A stretch of DNA of 64,000 bases, from NCBI RefSeq assembly GCF_016802725.1, contig NW_024105284.1, positions 722,001 through 786,000 on the forward strand, given 5' to 3'. The notes beneath the pieces are model-generated. The model saw only the letters and a list, made by a program, of their open reading frames with translations. It ran no database searches and was not told where the DNA came from. Within the stretch, counting starts at the first letter, position 1; the number at the start of each line of letters is the position of its first letter. The position numbers and the translations under genes are program-made. The DNA is from Solenopsis invicta (Eukaryota; Arthropoda; Insecta; Hymenoptera; Formicidae). Of this stretch, positions 21,026 through 32,645 are shown one piece after another.

Positions 21026-22169
21026 GGCGATGCTAGAGTCATCGGATGTATACGCGGATCAACAAATCTTTTATTGAAGACACGGATTAAAAAATCCTCT
21101 TACAGAATGAAAGTACAGACAATAAAAAAGTCTGATAGCTACAATTTGATATAAAAAACAAAAAAAAGTTATAAAAATATAGTTATGTTAGTCAACATTT
21201 GCTACGCATAGAAATTTGAGACTTTGTACATGTAAAATAAGCATGGTCCGGTCTCAAAATTACAACAAAGAACAATACTGTGCCTTTTGAATGAGTCTAG
21301 AAGCATTAGTATAAAAAAAAATTTGTTTCGAAAATTTCATTTGTGTAAATGGGCGTGCAAAAGCAGTTTGAATAGTAACAGAACAGTAATTGTGTAACAT
21401 GTTGATCTTGAATTAGATGGCGCTAAAGTCGAAGAACAAGGACAGATGAGTGCGTTTGACAAAAAGCGCAAGCCTATATCCCTTACTACTCTTCGTCCCG
21501 CTCGCGACCACGAATCACTCGACTTATCGTCGGAAAGAAATCTTTCCGACGTCGAGTGAGTTTCACTGTCAATCGGTCTCTATATGTGCTTATTTTCGAA
21601 CACTCAGATCTCTTAATTAGCTTTGCAGATCTCAAAATCCTTTTACACAATTAAAGCAGTGACGAAACATGAAAATTACAATTTAATACAAAAAACAAAA
21701 GTAGATTGAAAAATTATAGTTTAATTGTCGGTTCTTGCAGTTGACTCGTGACAATACTTGTCCAATATAAAAGTTGTAGATTTCGTACGTATGAAATAAG
21801 TAGTTTCCAGCGTATAAATTAAACGTAAGAACAACACGGCATATGCAGAATAAGCTTAAAAACTTCAGTATAAGAGAGATAAGTGTCTAAAAATTGTTTA
21901 TGTAATGCATGCGGAATTGATGCAAAGAGCAGTAATTGTGTTCATGGTAGTTGAAAGATCTTGCATTAGATAGCGTTGAATCGAAAATGACGGACAAGAT
22001 AATGTTTTCATGAGTACGCTTGATAAAGAGCGCTAGCCTATTCGCCTAGTTTTAGTGTTATTCTTTTTATCTTTTGCTCCGCGCGTGACCGCGTGCCGTT
22101 CGACTCTCTATCAAAGAAAAATCTTAAGTACCAACATTGAATGAGTTCGCTCATCATTCCAGCATCGCC
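21026..22169. mobile_element. Two GGCGATGCTG-family MITEs fused head to tail
   Basis: The left end is TTAA plus GGCGATGCTAGAGTC (start 21026), the right end CCAGCATCGCC at 22169 followed by ATAA, a decayed TTAA. At about 21564 the right-end sequence of one copy (GACGTCGAGTGAGTTTCACT) runs straight into the left-end sequence of a second (GGTCTCTATATGTGCTTATT), with the two facing terminal repeats missing. Both copies match those at 4309-4769 and 32646-33202. Confidence 0.75.
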
Positions 22170-22173
22170 ATAA

Positions 22174-22882
22174 GACACAGCCTGTATATTTCTATAGTAC
22201 AATGTCTGAAGATCATTTTCGTATAAGAATTTTGAGCACTATATTCTTTATTGATATGATAACGGATTTTATACGCTAACAATCGAGATGATGACTAATT
22301 ATCGTATTAGCAACAAATTTTAATTTTATTATATTTTGATTATATGCATTTTTACATTATTTTATAAATGTATCGAAAATATGCAAATATCAAATTCTAT
22401 GAATGTAAATTTTAGAGATGACGGTTCAACGCCAAGCACATAGTGATATTTTTTAAATAATTATATATTTTGAATTTATTTTAGCGGTTTTTTGTAAAAT
22501 TGAATTAAGACACTTCAGTGTACTTGTTTTTTGTTTGTTAATACTCTATATTTTTTTCTAATATGAGAAAAGTCCAACTTAATGGCAAGTTGAATCCTCT
22601 CATCTTATTAGTGAATTCAAATAAATTATTTATACAAGTAAATATTAAGTGTGTCAATTTATAAAAAACATCACTATTTTGAAGAAATATTTACTTGTGT
22701 AATATAAATAATTTACTTGAATAGTACTAATAACATATTTATTTAAATCACAATAAATTGTTTCTCAGTGTAAATAACTTGATTTTCGTAACAGAATATC
22801 TTTTATAACAGAAATCTTTATAAATCAATCCTGGTTTATAAAAAACTGCAAAAGCGATTTCATAAAATGGTTTAAAATGTAC
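22174..22882. other. Intronic sequence with a small hairpin
   Basis: At about 22619-22648 and 22684-22715 the block AAATTATTTAT...CAAGTAAATATT is present as an inverted pair about 40 bp apart, probably a short MITE remnant. No exon is seen until 22883. Confidence 0.45.
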
Positions 22883-23047
22883 CTTTTCGTCCAAAGCCTT
22901 GTGATGCTCAAAAAGACTTTTTAAAGCTTTGAGCACTTCTACCTCAGACGATACGCCGGATTGCGCAGCAGCTTGACGTTTCACAACTGTCATCCTGAGC
23001 GACCGTTCATGACGCGATACTAAACACTCTAAATGTTCCAGTAAGAG
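22883..23047 (-). CDS. Liprin-alpha: Liprin-alpha exon (LLLEHLECLVSRHERSLRMT)
   Basis: One hundred and sixty-five bases, 55 codons, phase 0 at both ends, acceptor TTTGCAG before 23047 and donor AAG|GTACAT at 22883/22882. The peptide contains LLLEHLECLVSRHERSLRMT, VVKRQA, GVSSEVEVLKALKSLFEHHK and ends ALDEK, matching the most conserved part of the liprin-alpha first coiled-coil region from worms to vertebrates. Beyond the donor the open frame continues into intron without homology. This exon alone identifies the gene. Known role: scaffold at presynaptic active zones (syd-2 in nematodes, PPFIA genes in vertebrates). Confidence 0.97.
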
Positions 23048-23271
23048 CTGCAAATAGCGATAACGAAATACATTATGTTAATGAGAAAATTACGCTAATT
23101 AATTCAATATTATTAATCCTTTAATAGCAAATTTTTTAATTATTATATTTACTAATTAGTCTTACATTTTTCGAAAGTCAGATATTTATTTATTGAAAAA
23201 AATGATTAAGGAACAAAAGGATTCTATTATAAAGAAATTTTTTGGAATATTAAAAAAATTCAACTACATAC
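23048..23271 (-). other. Short Liprin-alpha intron
   Basis: Intron of 224 bp between two strongly supported exons, GT-AG on the minus strand. Confidence 0.9.
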
Positions 23272-23373
23272 GCGTGTGTTGTTTCGTTCTGCTTTTAATT
23301 CAGAAATTTCTTCTTCTCTTTCCAAAATGCTTTCTCGCGCTGCCGCCAATTCCTTTGTCAGCTGTGAAAATTC
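23272..23373 (-). CDS. Liprin-alpha: Liprin-alpha exon (EFSQLTKELAAARE)
   Basis: One hundred and two bases, 34 codons, phase 0 at both ends, acceptor TTATTGCAG before 23373 and donor CGC|GTATGT at 23272/23271. The peptide EFSQLTKELAAARESILERE continues with EEISELKAERNNTR, again the family sequence, and joins LLLEHLE of the next exon as in other liprins. This is the most upstream exon I can find. The preceding family residues (around SLQRQL) and the start codon must lie further upstream, either hidden in the following 40 kb or beyond the sequence. Confidence 0.95.
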
Positions 23374-23741
23374 CTGCAATAAAACAATAAACATTAAATA
23401 ATAAAAAGCTTAGGAAAACGCTCGTATTGTGATTAAACACAAAGTATAATAATAATCGGTCAGATTAACGAGCTAAATTAAACGATTTAATTCAAGATTT
23501 AATTTACAATAACATATTAAACAAATTACGCAAGAACGTTTCGGCTCTACTTAGCCTTTATCAGCCTATTAAATTCAATTATAATACAATTAGAAGTTCG
23601 TTTTTTACAAAAGAATTTTTTCCCTCTGTTTTAAATATAACAAATTTTCCCTAAACTATCTTAAAATTGTCGTGTATGTCGCATACCGTCTGTGATTTTT
23701 TTGATGGCAAACAGGCAAACTCAAACTCGTGTATCGAATGT
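23374..23741. other. Upstream intronic sequence
   Basis: AT-rich; no further liprin exon was recognised here. Confidence 0.5.
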
Positions 23742-23802
23742 TAATCTTGAGCGCGCGCGCGCGTGTGCGTGCGTGCGTGTGCGTATGTGCGTATGTGCAC
23801 GC

Positions 23803-23833
<31 letters not shown>

Positions 23834-23841
23834 TGTGTGTA
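23742..23841. repeat. (GC/GT)n mixed dinucleotide repeat
   Basis: Alternating purine-pyrimidine tract: CG-rich, then GT-rich with short GCGTATGT interruptions, then pure CG and pure GT. Confidence 0.93.
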
Positions 23842-24710
23842 AGTGTTGTTAGTCCGTCTCTTCATTGGTGGAATGAAGACAGTCCTCCAAACAGCACAAT
23901 TTTTTCCTTACATGATGAAACTCACAAAATCACTAGCGGCTTCATACTACACTTGTATAAAAAACTTACATATGAAGCCGCGAGTGATTTTTATTACTTT
24001 AATACGTTTTCTTAATAAAAGCATATGTAACGTGTGATTTAAAAGATATTAAGATCAATAATATTCTACACTCATTTCTGTTGTTTAAAATTGTGTTTCT
24101 CATTAAAATTGTGTTTCTCATTAAAAAAGTGTATTATAAAATTGTAACAATAGGAAATAAAAATTAATCATTACCCAGTGTAATGAAAATAAAATTTTCG
24201 TGCTTCCATTATGTGAAAAAAAAGTTTGTTGGATTTTCGTTACAGTTTTAGTATTACTGTTTCTGAGGTGCTAACTTTATTTTTCAACACGGCAGCACAT
24301 GCTTTTCCACAAAAAGAGGAGCCTTCAAACGTTACAATCCGTTCAGAGGATGCTAAAGTAATACGAATTATTGATATTAACAAATTAATGTAAATCTACG
24401 AATTGGATTTACAGAATCAGAAAATTCTTTTATAGGATTGAAATATGCGTAAAAAAGAAGAGTGTAATGATCATAGATATATACTATAGATTGCTGATTG
24501 CGTCGAATTTGTGACTCTAATTGAATGTCGCCAAATTGGAAAGATTTTGCACACGCATGCGCATTTACCCGCATGTTTCTTTTTTATTATTATTATTTTT
24601 TTTTGACAATTTGAAAATCAAACTGTCAAAACCAGCGTCGTAAAATTTATATTAATTGGGTTATATAACAACATCATCCGTAGAATTGGTTAATCCCTAG
24701 GTTAGCTTAT
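23842..24710. other. No supported gene
   Basis: Frames at 23843-24037 and 24377-24574 show no domain. A short pair AAACTGTC/GACAATTTG near 24604-24630 is the only symmetry noticed. Confidence 0.45.
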
Positions 24711-24830
24711 GGGCTGGTTTTTTAATTCATCGATTGATTAATCGCATTATGCGCAAATACAACTTTATTTTGTAAAAGCCGCATTTGCACATAATGCGAT
24801 TGATCAATCGATGAATTAAAAAACTCGCCC
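24711..24830. mobile_element. 48-bp-armed hairpin upstream of the THAP relic
   Basis: Arms at 24711-24758 and 24783-24830 are inverted copies with about four mismatches (core TTTTTTAATTCATCGATTGA), separated by 24 bp. It lies 120 bp upstream of the THAP start codon. It may be a small MITE or an end structure of the P-like element. Confidence 0.75.
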
Positions 24831-24952
24831 TATTTATAAGAGTTCAGTCAAGTTGGCGACACGTGCCCAAAGTGAGACAAAATTAAAAGAAAGATTGTTT
24901 ACAAAAGTATTTACAACTGTTTATGCAATAATTTTTGCTCCTGTAATTTAAA

Positions 24953-25435
24953 ATGGGACGATGCTGCTTTTGTAATAATACAAGAAGGCACGAATCTACA
25001 TCATCATATCACAAGTATTGCATTATTGTATTACTTTTATTTATATGTACTTTTTTGAAGTTTTTCTCTGAATTGATGGATTAGTGTGTCTTCATCTCAC
25101 TTTTGAGGAATTCCGATACAGTTTTATATATTATATCTATATAAAAGTTATCTTTGTCTTATTTATAACAATAAATTTAAATAGCTCAAAATCTCAATAT
25201 TATATCCTTAAACATATTGTAAGTTTCCTCTCAACAATCAGCAACTTCTAAAATAATGACTAAATAATTATCCTGTTAAAAATTGGATACCAACCAACTC
25301 GACCACTTTATGCTCTGATCATTTCATAGAAGATTGCTTTGACCGTTCAGGATGTGTAGTACAATTGAAACTAAACAGTATTCCAACGCGTTTTGATAAT
25401 CCTTATCATTACTGTATATATTGCAAACGAAAGCG
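24953..25435 (+). pseudogene. THAP zinc-finger domain, first module (P-element-like relic)
   Basis: An ATG at 24953 opens MGRCCFCNNTRRHESTSS, a plausible first half of a THAP domain with the CxxC pair. The second half lies at 25284-25435: WIPTNSTTLCSDHFIEDCF, then SIPTRF, which are the C-x2-H zinc ligands and the AVPTIF-like box of THAP domains. The gap between them may be an intron, but no clean GT donor follows the first half. THAP domains bind DNA sequence-specifically and form the N-terminus of P-element-type transposases. Confidence 0.65.
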
Positions 25436-25869
25436 AATACATAAATCAGAATATTCCTTTTTCAAGTAAGATTATAACAATTTTTTTTAATTGTAAATAT
25501 AAATAAATGTTTATAAATTGAAATAAAAACGTCTTGTAAATAAATGTTTACAAATTGAAATAAGAACTCCTCTAGCATCAAAATGCAAGTTAGCATCGCT
25601 AATTATTAAATTATTTCTAATTTAATAAATGTGATATTACCTGTTCATGTTCAACTTATAGCTGCGTTCTGACCAGAAAAGTAATTTGACACGTAGTCGG
25701 TTGAATTTGAAAAAAAGTAAACATCACACAATTAAAATTTATAAAAAGCACTAAGATCCAGTTTGACTGTACAAGGCGTTCTTATTTCAATTCGTATGTA
25801 TTACATTAACGGTTAAATATTTCCAATTATAAATGAATATATTTATTAATTTCTGTTCATATTGTAAAC

Positions 25870-26042
25870 TTAGATTTCCATTAGACAAATCAGATATTTT
25901 AAAGATGGCTTGATAATATGGGAATCAAGAATTGGATTCCAAACAATTATTTATGTTCAGAACATTTTAAGCAAAAATGTTTTCGCAAGATATGAGGAAG
26001 ATATTGGTTAAAAGATAACAGCGTTCCAACAATATTTAAGGT
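25870..26042 (+). pseudogene. THAP zinc-finger domain, second module, broken
   Basis: After TTAG (a possible 3' splice site) the frame reads RFPLDKSDILK, then shifts by one base to give WIPNNYLCSEHFKQKCF, then an in-frame stop, then DNSVPTIF. CSEHF and SVPTIF are THAP signatures. A second THAP module 0.6 kb after the first means either a duplicated domain in one transposon gene or two overlapping copies. One frameshift and one stop show decay. Confidence 0.7.
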
Positions 26043-26689
26043 TGAATGTTTTAACAATATAAAATCATGTAAAATCTTTATTTTTATGTTTAATAAATAT
26101 TTCTCTTTAGTTATTAAAATAAAAATTTAATACAATTATATTATTTTCAGTTGTATCAACATCACCAGAAAATGTTTTTCCGTGTAAAAGAGAATTGAAT
26201 CAGAAGATACAATTCAACAACAATGCTATGTTTGATCCTCCATAACAAGAATCTTGTAATGAATTAAGAGACCTAATTGAAACACACTCATGAGGTAACT
26301 AATTTTCATTAATATTGTTACAAATTGAAGAGTTCAAAAATTCATTTTTTTCAGATCAAAGTACTAGTAAGACTTCTCTGAAAAAAATATACCTATTTCT
26401 GAGGAATCTTTTATTGTACTTACCACAAATGGTAAGTAATAATGAATAAGATAAAAATTATTATTAAAAAATTCTTTCCATGCATGCGCAAAAGTTTTTT
26501 TTAATCTTTTAGATGAAAAGGTCAATGGATTATCGACATCTAATAATTACACTGAAATTATAAATCATAGTAATGGAGAACGGTCAACCGTTACATGAAA
26601 AAACATTTATAAATTCCCAATCAGTACATCATGATCATCATTATTATGCTTCTCCGTCAACACAACATAAGAAATTTATAAAAAGTAAA

Positions 26690-28065
26690 GAAATATTTAA
26701 AAAAAGGAACAAATAATTAAAATCAAAAACCGACAGCTTCGACATCTTCGAACTAAAATAAAAATCTTAAAAGAAGTTATAACAGATTTACGACGCAAGA
26801 ATATGGTCTCGGAAAATTGTTTGAGCTGCCTCAATACAATATCGGATCAGGGGGTTAAAGAATTTGTAAAACGTGCTATAAAAAATGGTAAGAAATTAAG
26901 CAAACAAAAATACCCACCAGCTTTGCGTAGCTTAGCACTAACTCTAGAATTTTATTCATCTCGTGCATATAATTATGTACGTGAAAAGACGAACATAACT
27001 TTGCCTGCACCAAGTGTATTAAGATCGTGGTACAATTTCATCGATGGAGAACCAGAGTTTACTTCGGAAAGTTTTATATCATTAAAATATAAAGTGAAAA
27101 AGGCAAATTTAGAAAATAAAAAAATTATTGTCTCGCTTATAATAGATGAAAAATAGGGAATAAAAAAAAGAACTCAGAGAAGTAGAGATGGTAAAGTACG
27201 TGGACACGTTAATTTTGCGCTGTATTTGAAACGGACGATAATTTGCGAGAAGCCAAAAATGCATTAGTTTTAATGATTGTAGCTATTGATGATAATTCGA
27301 AGTTGCCCATTGCTTACTTCTTGATCGACGAAATTGACTCTAATACTTCATCGGGTTTAATAAGGAGTAGTTTAATTAAATTGCAAGAAATTGGTGTTGA
27401 AGTTGTCTTTAACTTTGGATGGTACTAGTGAGCATTTATCTATGGTACAAAAACTAGGTGCTAAATTTGATATCGCATGTAATGTTATAGCCTTATTTTC
27501 TTCATCCTGTAACTCAAAACTATGTGTACGTTAAATATGATGGTTGTCACATGCTTAAATTAATTCAAAATGTACTTAACAATTGGAAAATACTTTTAAA
27601 TAGTGATGGTAACAAAATTGAATGGAAATATATTACTTCTTTAGTGTACTTGCAAAAAACTGAAGAATTACGCAAAAGAAATAAATTACGGTTAAATCAC
27701 ATAAGATATTTTAAAATGAAAATAAAAGTTAATTTGGCTGCCAAAACTTTAAGTCAGAGTGTTGCTGACACTTTAGAGTTTTGCCTGAACAATTTAAAAT
27801 TACCACAATTTCAGGGCTGTGAAACAACAATTCGATTTATTCGTTACATTGATATTTTATTTGATTTTCTAAATTCGCGTAATCCTTACGGTCAAGGATA
27901 CAAAGCTCCTTTAAAACGAGAGAATGAACATATTTGGCGGCCACAAATAAAACAAATTTTAATTTATATTTCAACCTTGAAAAATAAAAATAGAGAACTA
28001 TTATTTAAAACGCGTCGTAAAATGGGTTTTAGAAATGTATTGTACGACTCGAATAGAACTCAAGC
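26690..28065 (+). pseudogene. P-element-like transposase (THAP9-type), frameshifted and truncated
   Basis: A lysine- and arginine-rich coiled-coil segment (about 26700-26800) leads into YPPALRSLALTLEFYSSRAY, then LPAPSVLRSWY and LIIDEK, the conserved RNase-H-like start of P-element transposases, whose first catalytic D lies in the IDE motif. A stop follows at 27154. The reading continues in another frame with ALVLMIVAIDD and LDGTSEHLSMVQKLG, and in a third with YDGCHMLKLIQNVL and GYKAPL, both typical of the family. At least two frameshifts and one stop are present. The C-terminus is lost where a hairpin sequence begins at 28067. No TIRs of the element were found. Confidence 0.85.
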
Positions 28066-28066
28066 T

Positions 28067-28161
28067 GGGCTATTATTGATATTAATAAACAAGAGTAAAT
28101 TAATTGATTTTTTTTATATTTCTATACAAGCTATTATTTATATTAATATCAATAGTAGCCC
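28067..28161. mobile_element. Short hairpin insertion interrupting the transposase
   Basis: GGGCTATTATTGATATTAAT (28067 on) returns inverted, ending at 28161, with a 47-bp spacer. It marks the point where homology to the P-type transposase stops, suggesting a small MITE insertion or end. Confidence 0.6.
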
Positions 28162-28211
28162 GTATAGAAATAAAAAATATATATATAATTTACGCCTGTT
28201 TATTTATTACA

Positions 28212-28288
28212 TTACACACACTCGCACAAACACACAATCACACACGCACACGCGCACACACACACACACACACACGCACACACACAAA
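28212..28288. repeat. (CA)n microsatellite, interrupted
   Basis: CACACA runs with CG interruptions. Confidence 0.93.
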
Positions 28289-28289
28289 T

Positions 28290-29165
28290 GGATCATTTTC
28301 GACATTTAATTTGGCTACAAGACAATAATTAATATATTTAATGTTTTTAACAAATAAACAACAAAAGCACAGCATCATTATCTTTTTTATTATCATCATG
28401 TTGCTCTTATGTTGTTGAAAACAATTAACAAAGCAAAATGTTTTCCACGAATAGAAGTCATTTTGTTGGCAACAGAATGAACAACAGTTGCTCTCTGTTT
28501 TGCTCTGAATCTGCTGACATAAAATGTCTTAAATCTGCTCTCAAGTTGTTAAATACGTATGACTATGCATTACGTTTTCAACAAATACACAGCAGTTAGA
28601 CAAAAATTTATGCTCAGCATTAAGTTGCCTGATTTTACAAAACATGCTTAGCTATCAACAAGATAGGCTAAAAAGATGTTTTGCTTGGCATTAAGTAAAA
28701 ATACTGTATCTTATAATACATGTAAAAAGTTCAGAAGTTCCGAGATAGCAATTTCAATCTCCAGAATAAAGAACGCACTGGATAATCAAAGAAAGTTGAA
28801 AACAAAAAATTGAAACAAGTTTTGGAAAAAAATTTTTGTCAGATTCAATCAGAGACACTTGCAGACACTTGCAATGAGCCAACAAACAATTTCAAAACGT
28901 ACATAAATTAGAATTATGCGCTTGAATTTGTTACATTAAAATAATAAAAAAAAATCTAAAAACTGCATACGACACAACAAAAGAACGGACTAGATCCTTT
29001 TTTTAAGAAACCATTAGCACTAGATTTAAAATAAATATAAAGTTAAAGAGTCACGTGGATTTAACAATGGCGGTGGAATATTTCAATACATCTATTCAAA
29101 GAACTGCTTAGGAGACCATTTTCATGAACAAGAATGAAGACCCAATGTTAAAATTTTCCACAACA
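28290..29165. other. No supported gene; TTGTTG/CAACAA-rich
   Basis: Between 28375 and 28700 short words such as TGTTGAAAAC and TCAACAA recur, resembling the interior of the element at 38839-39911. From about 28950 short stretches may belong to the 5' part of the Jockey relic, but I cannot place them. Confidence 0.35.
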
Positions 29166-30770
29166 AAAAAAATTGTTGAAAAAAGAAGATTAAGGAAACA
29201 GTGCAACAATCTAGATGCCCCCTGCTAAAGACTCGATTAAATCATGCTCTAAAAGAACTTAAAAACATACTTGAGAATGAAAGAAATAATAATATACAAA
29301 CATACCTACAAAACTTAGAAACGCAGCCATTGCTGCTACTAATTATTTTCTGTGAAAGGCTACGAAGAAATTAAAGTAACTTAAAACTGCAAACCCACTA
29401 TTACAAAAGCCAGATGGAAAATGAGTTCGAAGTGAAATAGAAAAAGCGACAACCTTTACTAAACACTTAGCTGAAGTATTTACACCCCATCAATATGAGG
29501 GATCAACATGAAAGTGCAGGATGTTTTAAATGCGACTTCCTCTCTTTTGCAATAATCAATTCAACAAGTTTTCTAAGAAAGAAGTTATCGCAGTTGAAAA
29601 TTAAACAGTAAAAAAGTACTAGGCTACAATCTTGTAACGAACTGCATTCTTAAGGAATTACCAAAAGTAGGAATTATTTACCTTACTCAGTTATTTAATG
29701 CCATATTAAGAATAAAGTCCATTTCTCCTCAATAAAAAGTAGTTCAAGTGAGAATGGAATCTATGCCTGAAAAAAATCTTGAGGATCCAAAATCATATAA
29801 ACCTATAAGCTTATTGTCCATAATATCTAAAATCCTTGAATCTCTTATTTTAAGAGATTCATGCTTATAATTGAGAATAAAAATCTCATACCTAAACATC
29901 AATTTGGATTCCGACAAAAATATGAGACAATTAATTAGATGCATAAACTTGTGGATAAAATATATCCTTACAGGAAAAAAAATAGTCAGTTACTTTTCTG
30001 GATGTAAGTTAGGCATTTGATAGAGTACAAGAACTTATTAAATATATAAAATCAAATTGAATTTTCCAAATAACTCTTTCCACTTATTAAAGTTTTACTT
30101 AAGCGATTGCTATCTTTTAGTTACAATTAGTAATAAATTAGTAATAAAAACAATTAGTAATAAAACAACTGATTTTTATCCAATCCAAGTAAAGCCTCTA
30201 GGATAGTGTGACCGATATTAAATCTACTTCATACGCAACATCTACCCACAAATCTAACAGTCACTATTGAAACGCTTCCTGATGACACAAAGGTTATGGC
30301 CTCACATAAAGATTCAGTTACCTTTCGACTTTTGCAAGGTAATCTAAATAAAATATCTTACTAGCTCAAATAATGGAGAATTAAAGTAAATAAAAGCAAA
30401 TTAGTGCATGTTTTTCAACAAAACAAGAAATTCATCCTGTTGTCACAATGTTAAACAATATACAGATTCCTCAAGCAAATCATGTGAAACATTTAGGTAT
30501 ATACCTTGATAGGAGATTTATATAGAAAAAGCTAAAGAAAGAAGCTTAGGCTCCAGTTACGTAAAATATATTAGATGTTGGGTCAAAAATCCTAACTAAA
30601 TTTAAGAAGAAAATTGCCTCTATATAAGTCACTCTATATAAGGTTATAAAATCAATTTGAATATGTGGAATACAACTCTGGGAAACAGCATTGCATTCAA
30701 ACATTGAGATCAAAGATTTCAATCTAAATTGTTATACTAGAACTATGATTTACTTTAGAGTTTTTTTTCT
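29166..30770 (+). pseudogene. Jockey-clade non-LTR retrotransposon, reverse transcriptase relic
   Basis: Fragments of one RT frame appear in order on the plus strand, separated by stops and frameshifts: TRLNHALKELKNILENE (29233), KHLAEVFTPHQYEGST (29458), EDPKSYKPISLLSIISKILE (about 29780), IPKHQFGFRQKYET (29886), TFLDV followed by AFDRVQ (29994), DDTKVMASHKDS (30273), KHLGIYLDRRF (30489), YGIQLWETALHSN (30660). These are the motifs of Jockey-type reverse transcriptase and its thumb region. The FADD active-site motif is not preserved as such. The endonuclease domain is not visible, so it is a 5'-truncated, long-dead copy. Confidence 0.8.
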
Positions 30771-30804
30771 CAAAAATTGATTTATTTAAACAAGATAATG
30801 AACA

Positions 30805-31270
30805 AATATCTTAAAATATTTTCATCATTTGCTATAACTATTTTCCACCTTTCTGACAAAACATAGATTTTGCGACAATAACCAAATTCTTTGTAGTTCA
30901 TCCAATTTTCAATAAATTTTCGCACTTTATCAAAATTATAAGTGTTTATTTTCTAAAACATGTTGCATTGAACGGAACAAGTAATTTAATCAAATGGAGC
31001 AATGTCTGGAGAATACACGGGGTGCAGTAAAACTTTCCGTTCCAGCTCTAACAGCGTTTGCTTGATTGATAATGCAACCTGAGATCGAGCATTGTCGTGA
31101 AGAATTACTTTGCATCATTTACTCGCAATTGGTGATCGTTTTTGATCCAATGCTCGCTTCAATTTATATAACTGTTGTCGATAACGATTAACAATGACCG
31201 CTTCATTCAAATTTAATAGTTCATAGTATACATCATCTTTTTGATTCCACCAAATACGAAGCAATACCTT
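30805..31270 (-). pseudogene. Mariner transposase, C-terminal fragment
   Basis: On the minus strand: WNQKDDVYYELLN (near 31240), then a segment ending ILHDNARSQVA (the second catalytic D region), YSPDIAPFD after an indel (third D region) and DKVRKFIENWMNYKEFGYCR ending in LSERWK, the mariner C-terminal motif. The N-terminal half and terminal repeats were not found. It is not closely related to the intact copy at 8.4 kb. Confidence 0.75.
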
Positions 31271-31274
31271 TGAA

Positions 31275-32641
31275 TCATAAATATTGCATCTCGAAAAGGA
31301 TGGCTTAGATTAACTCATAATTTTTTTTGTGGAAAGGGATTATTGAAATAGATTCATTCATTTTTCATAGCCAGTAACAATTTGAAAAAACACACACAAA
31401 AAACTCTTCTTTCTCTTTTCTAACAATTAACAAAATGGAAATGTTTAATCAATTTGCAATGATATTTTCCAATAATTGATATGAAACCCATTTCTCCCAT
31501 CTTGCAAAAGCAAACGAATGTAACTGGACTCAAAAGAAAAGAAATTGTAGCTGAAGATGATTCGAAGCTGAGTCAAAACGTCCGTTTTTAAATTAATAAA
31601 ATTGTTAATTCTACGTAGCAACAACGCGGTTAATCTTATTAGCCCACTAATAGCAATTACTACAGAAACTCATTTTTCTTGCTTAGGATTACGTTTAGCA
31701 TCCCTTTAACGCACTTTGATTTGTAATGAACAAGATAATATATCATAACCTAAATGTACCTACTGTAAAGAAATCGTAAGAATAAAAGAATCATATAAAG
31801 ACAAAATAATGACCCATTCAAGCAAACTAACCAACTAACTCATAAATGATAAAGCTATAGCTAACTTCGGAAGAGAATCCCGCAAGATAACTTAGCCAGT
31901 TTACTCAGCCCTAAGCTCTGAAGGACCTGTGTGCATCAAAAGACGTACTTAGCGCAAGTTAAAATTATAAGCAATACAACTGTAATTGAATGTCCCTATT
32001 CGCGATTGTAATATTAGAGGAGATAAAAAAAAGTTATATCACAATTAAATTAGTTTTTGTAAGTATGTGTATTTCAGATTTAATTTGAAATTTAAATATT
32101 AGATGGATAAAATTATGATTCAGTCTCACTTGTATATTTTGAATATAAAAAAAGTCTCAGGCTTAGAAAAAACTAAATTTCATAATTTTTCAGATTGATA
32201 GTCGTATAGTGCATCTTGTTTATCTTTGACTAAAAACTTCTCTTTAATATTGGTCAACGTTTCTATATATTTAAATTCCATGTAAGATATATAATGGTTG
32301 AAATTTATAACACAATAAAAAAGATTGGGTTGTAAATTCTACAGTAAAAACTAGAAAAGTATCCTTTGAAATTAAATTTCAAAATTATAAAGATAAAAGA
32401 TTTAATTTTTAATAAAAAAAAGTTTCAATAAATATAAATAGATATTCACTTAAGCAATTATCAAAAAGCAATAATTTGTTATTACATGCTATTTATTTTC
32501 TTCTATTGTTAATAAAATATGATTATTTCTTTTATTAATATTACTTTTTATTTATTAATGTAATATTTATTAATTCATTAATATATGTATAATAATATAC
32601 ATAATAAATACTTGTTAATTTATTCATATTATTTTTTAATG
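31275..32641. other. No supported feature
   Basis: AT-rich sequence without recognisable coding or element ends. Confidence 0.5.
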
Positions 32642-32645
32642 TTAA

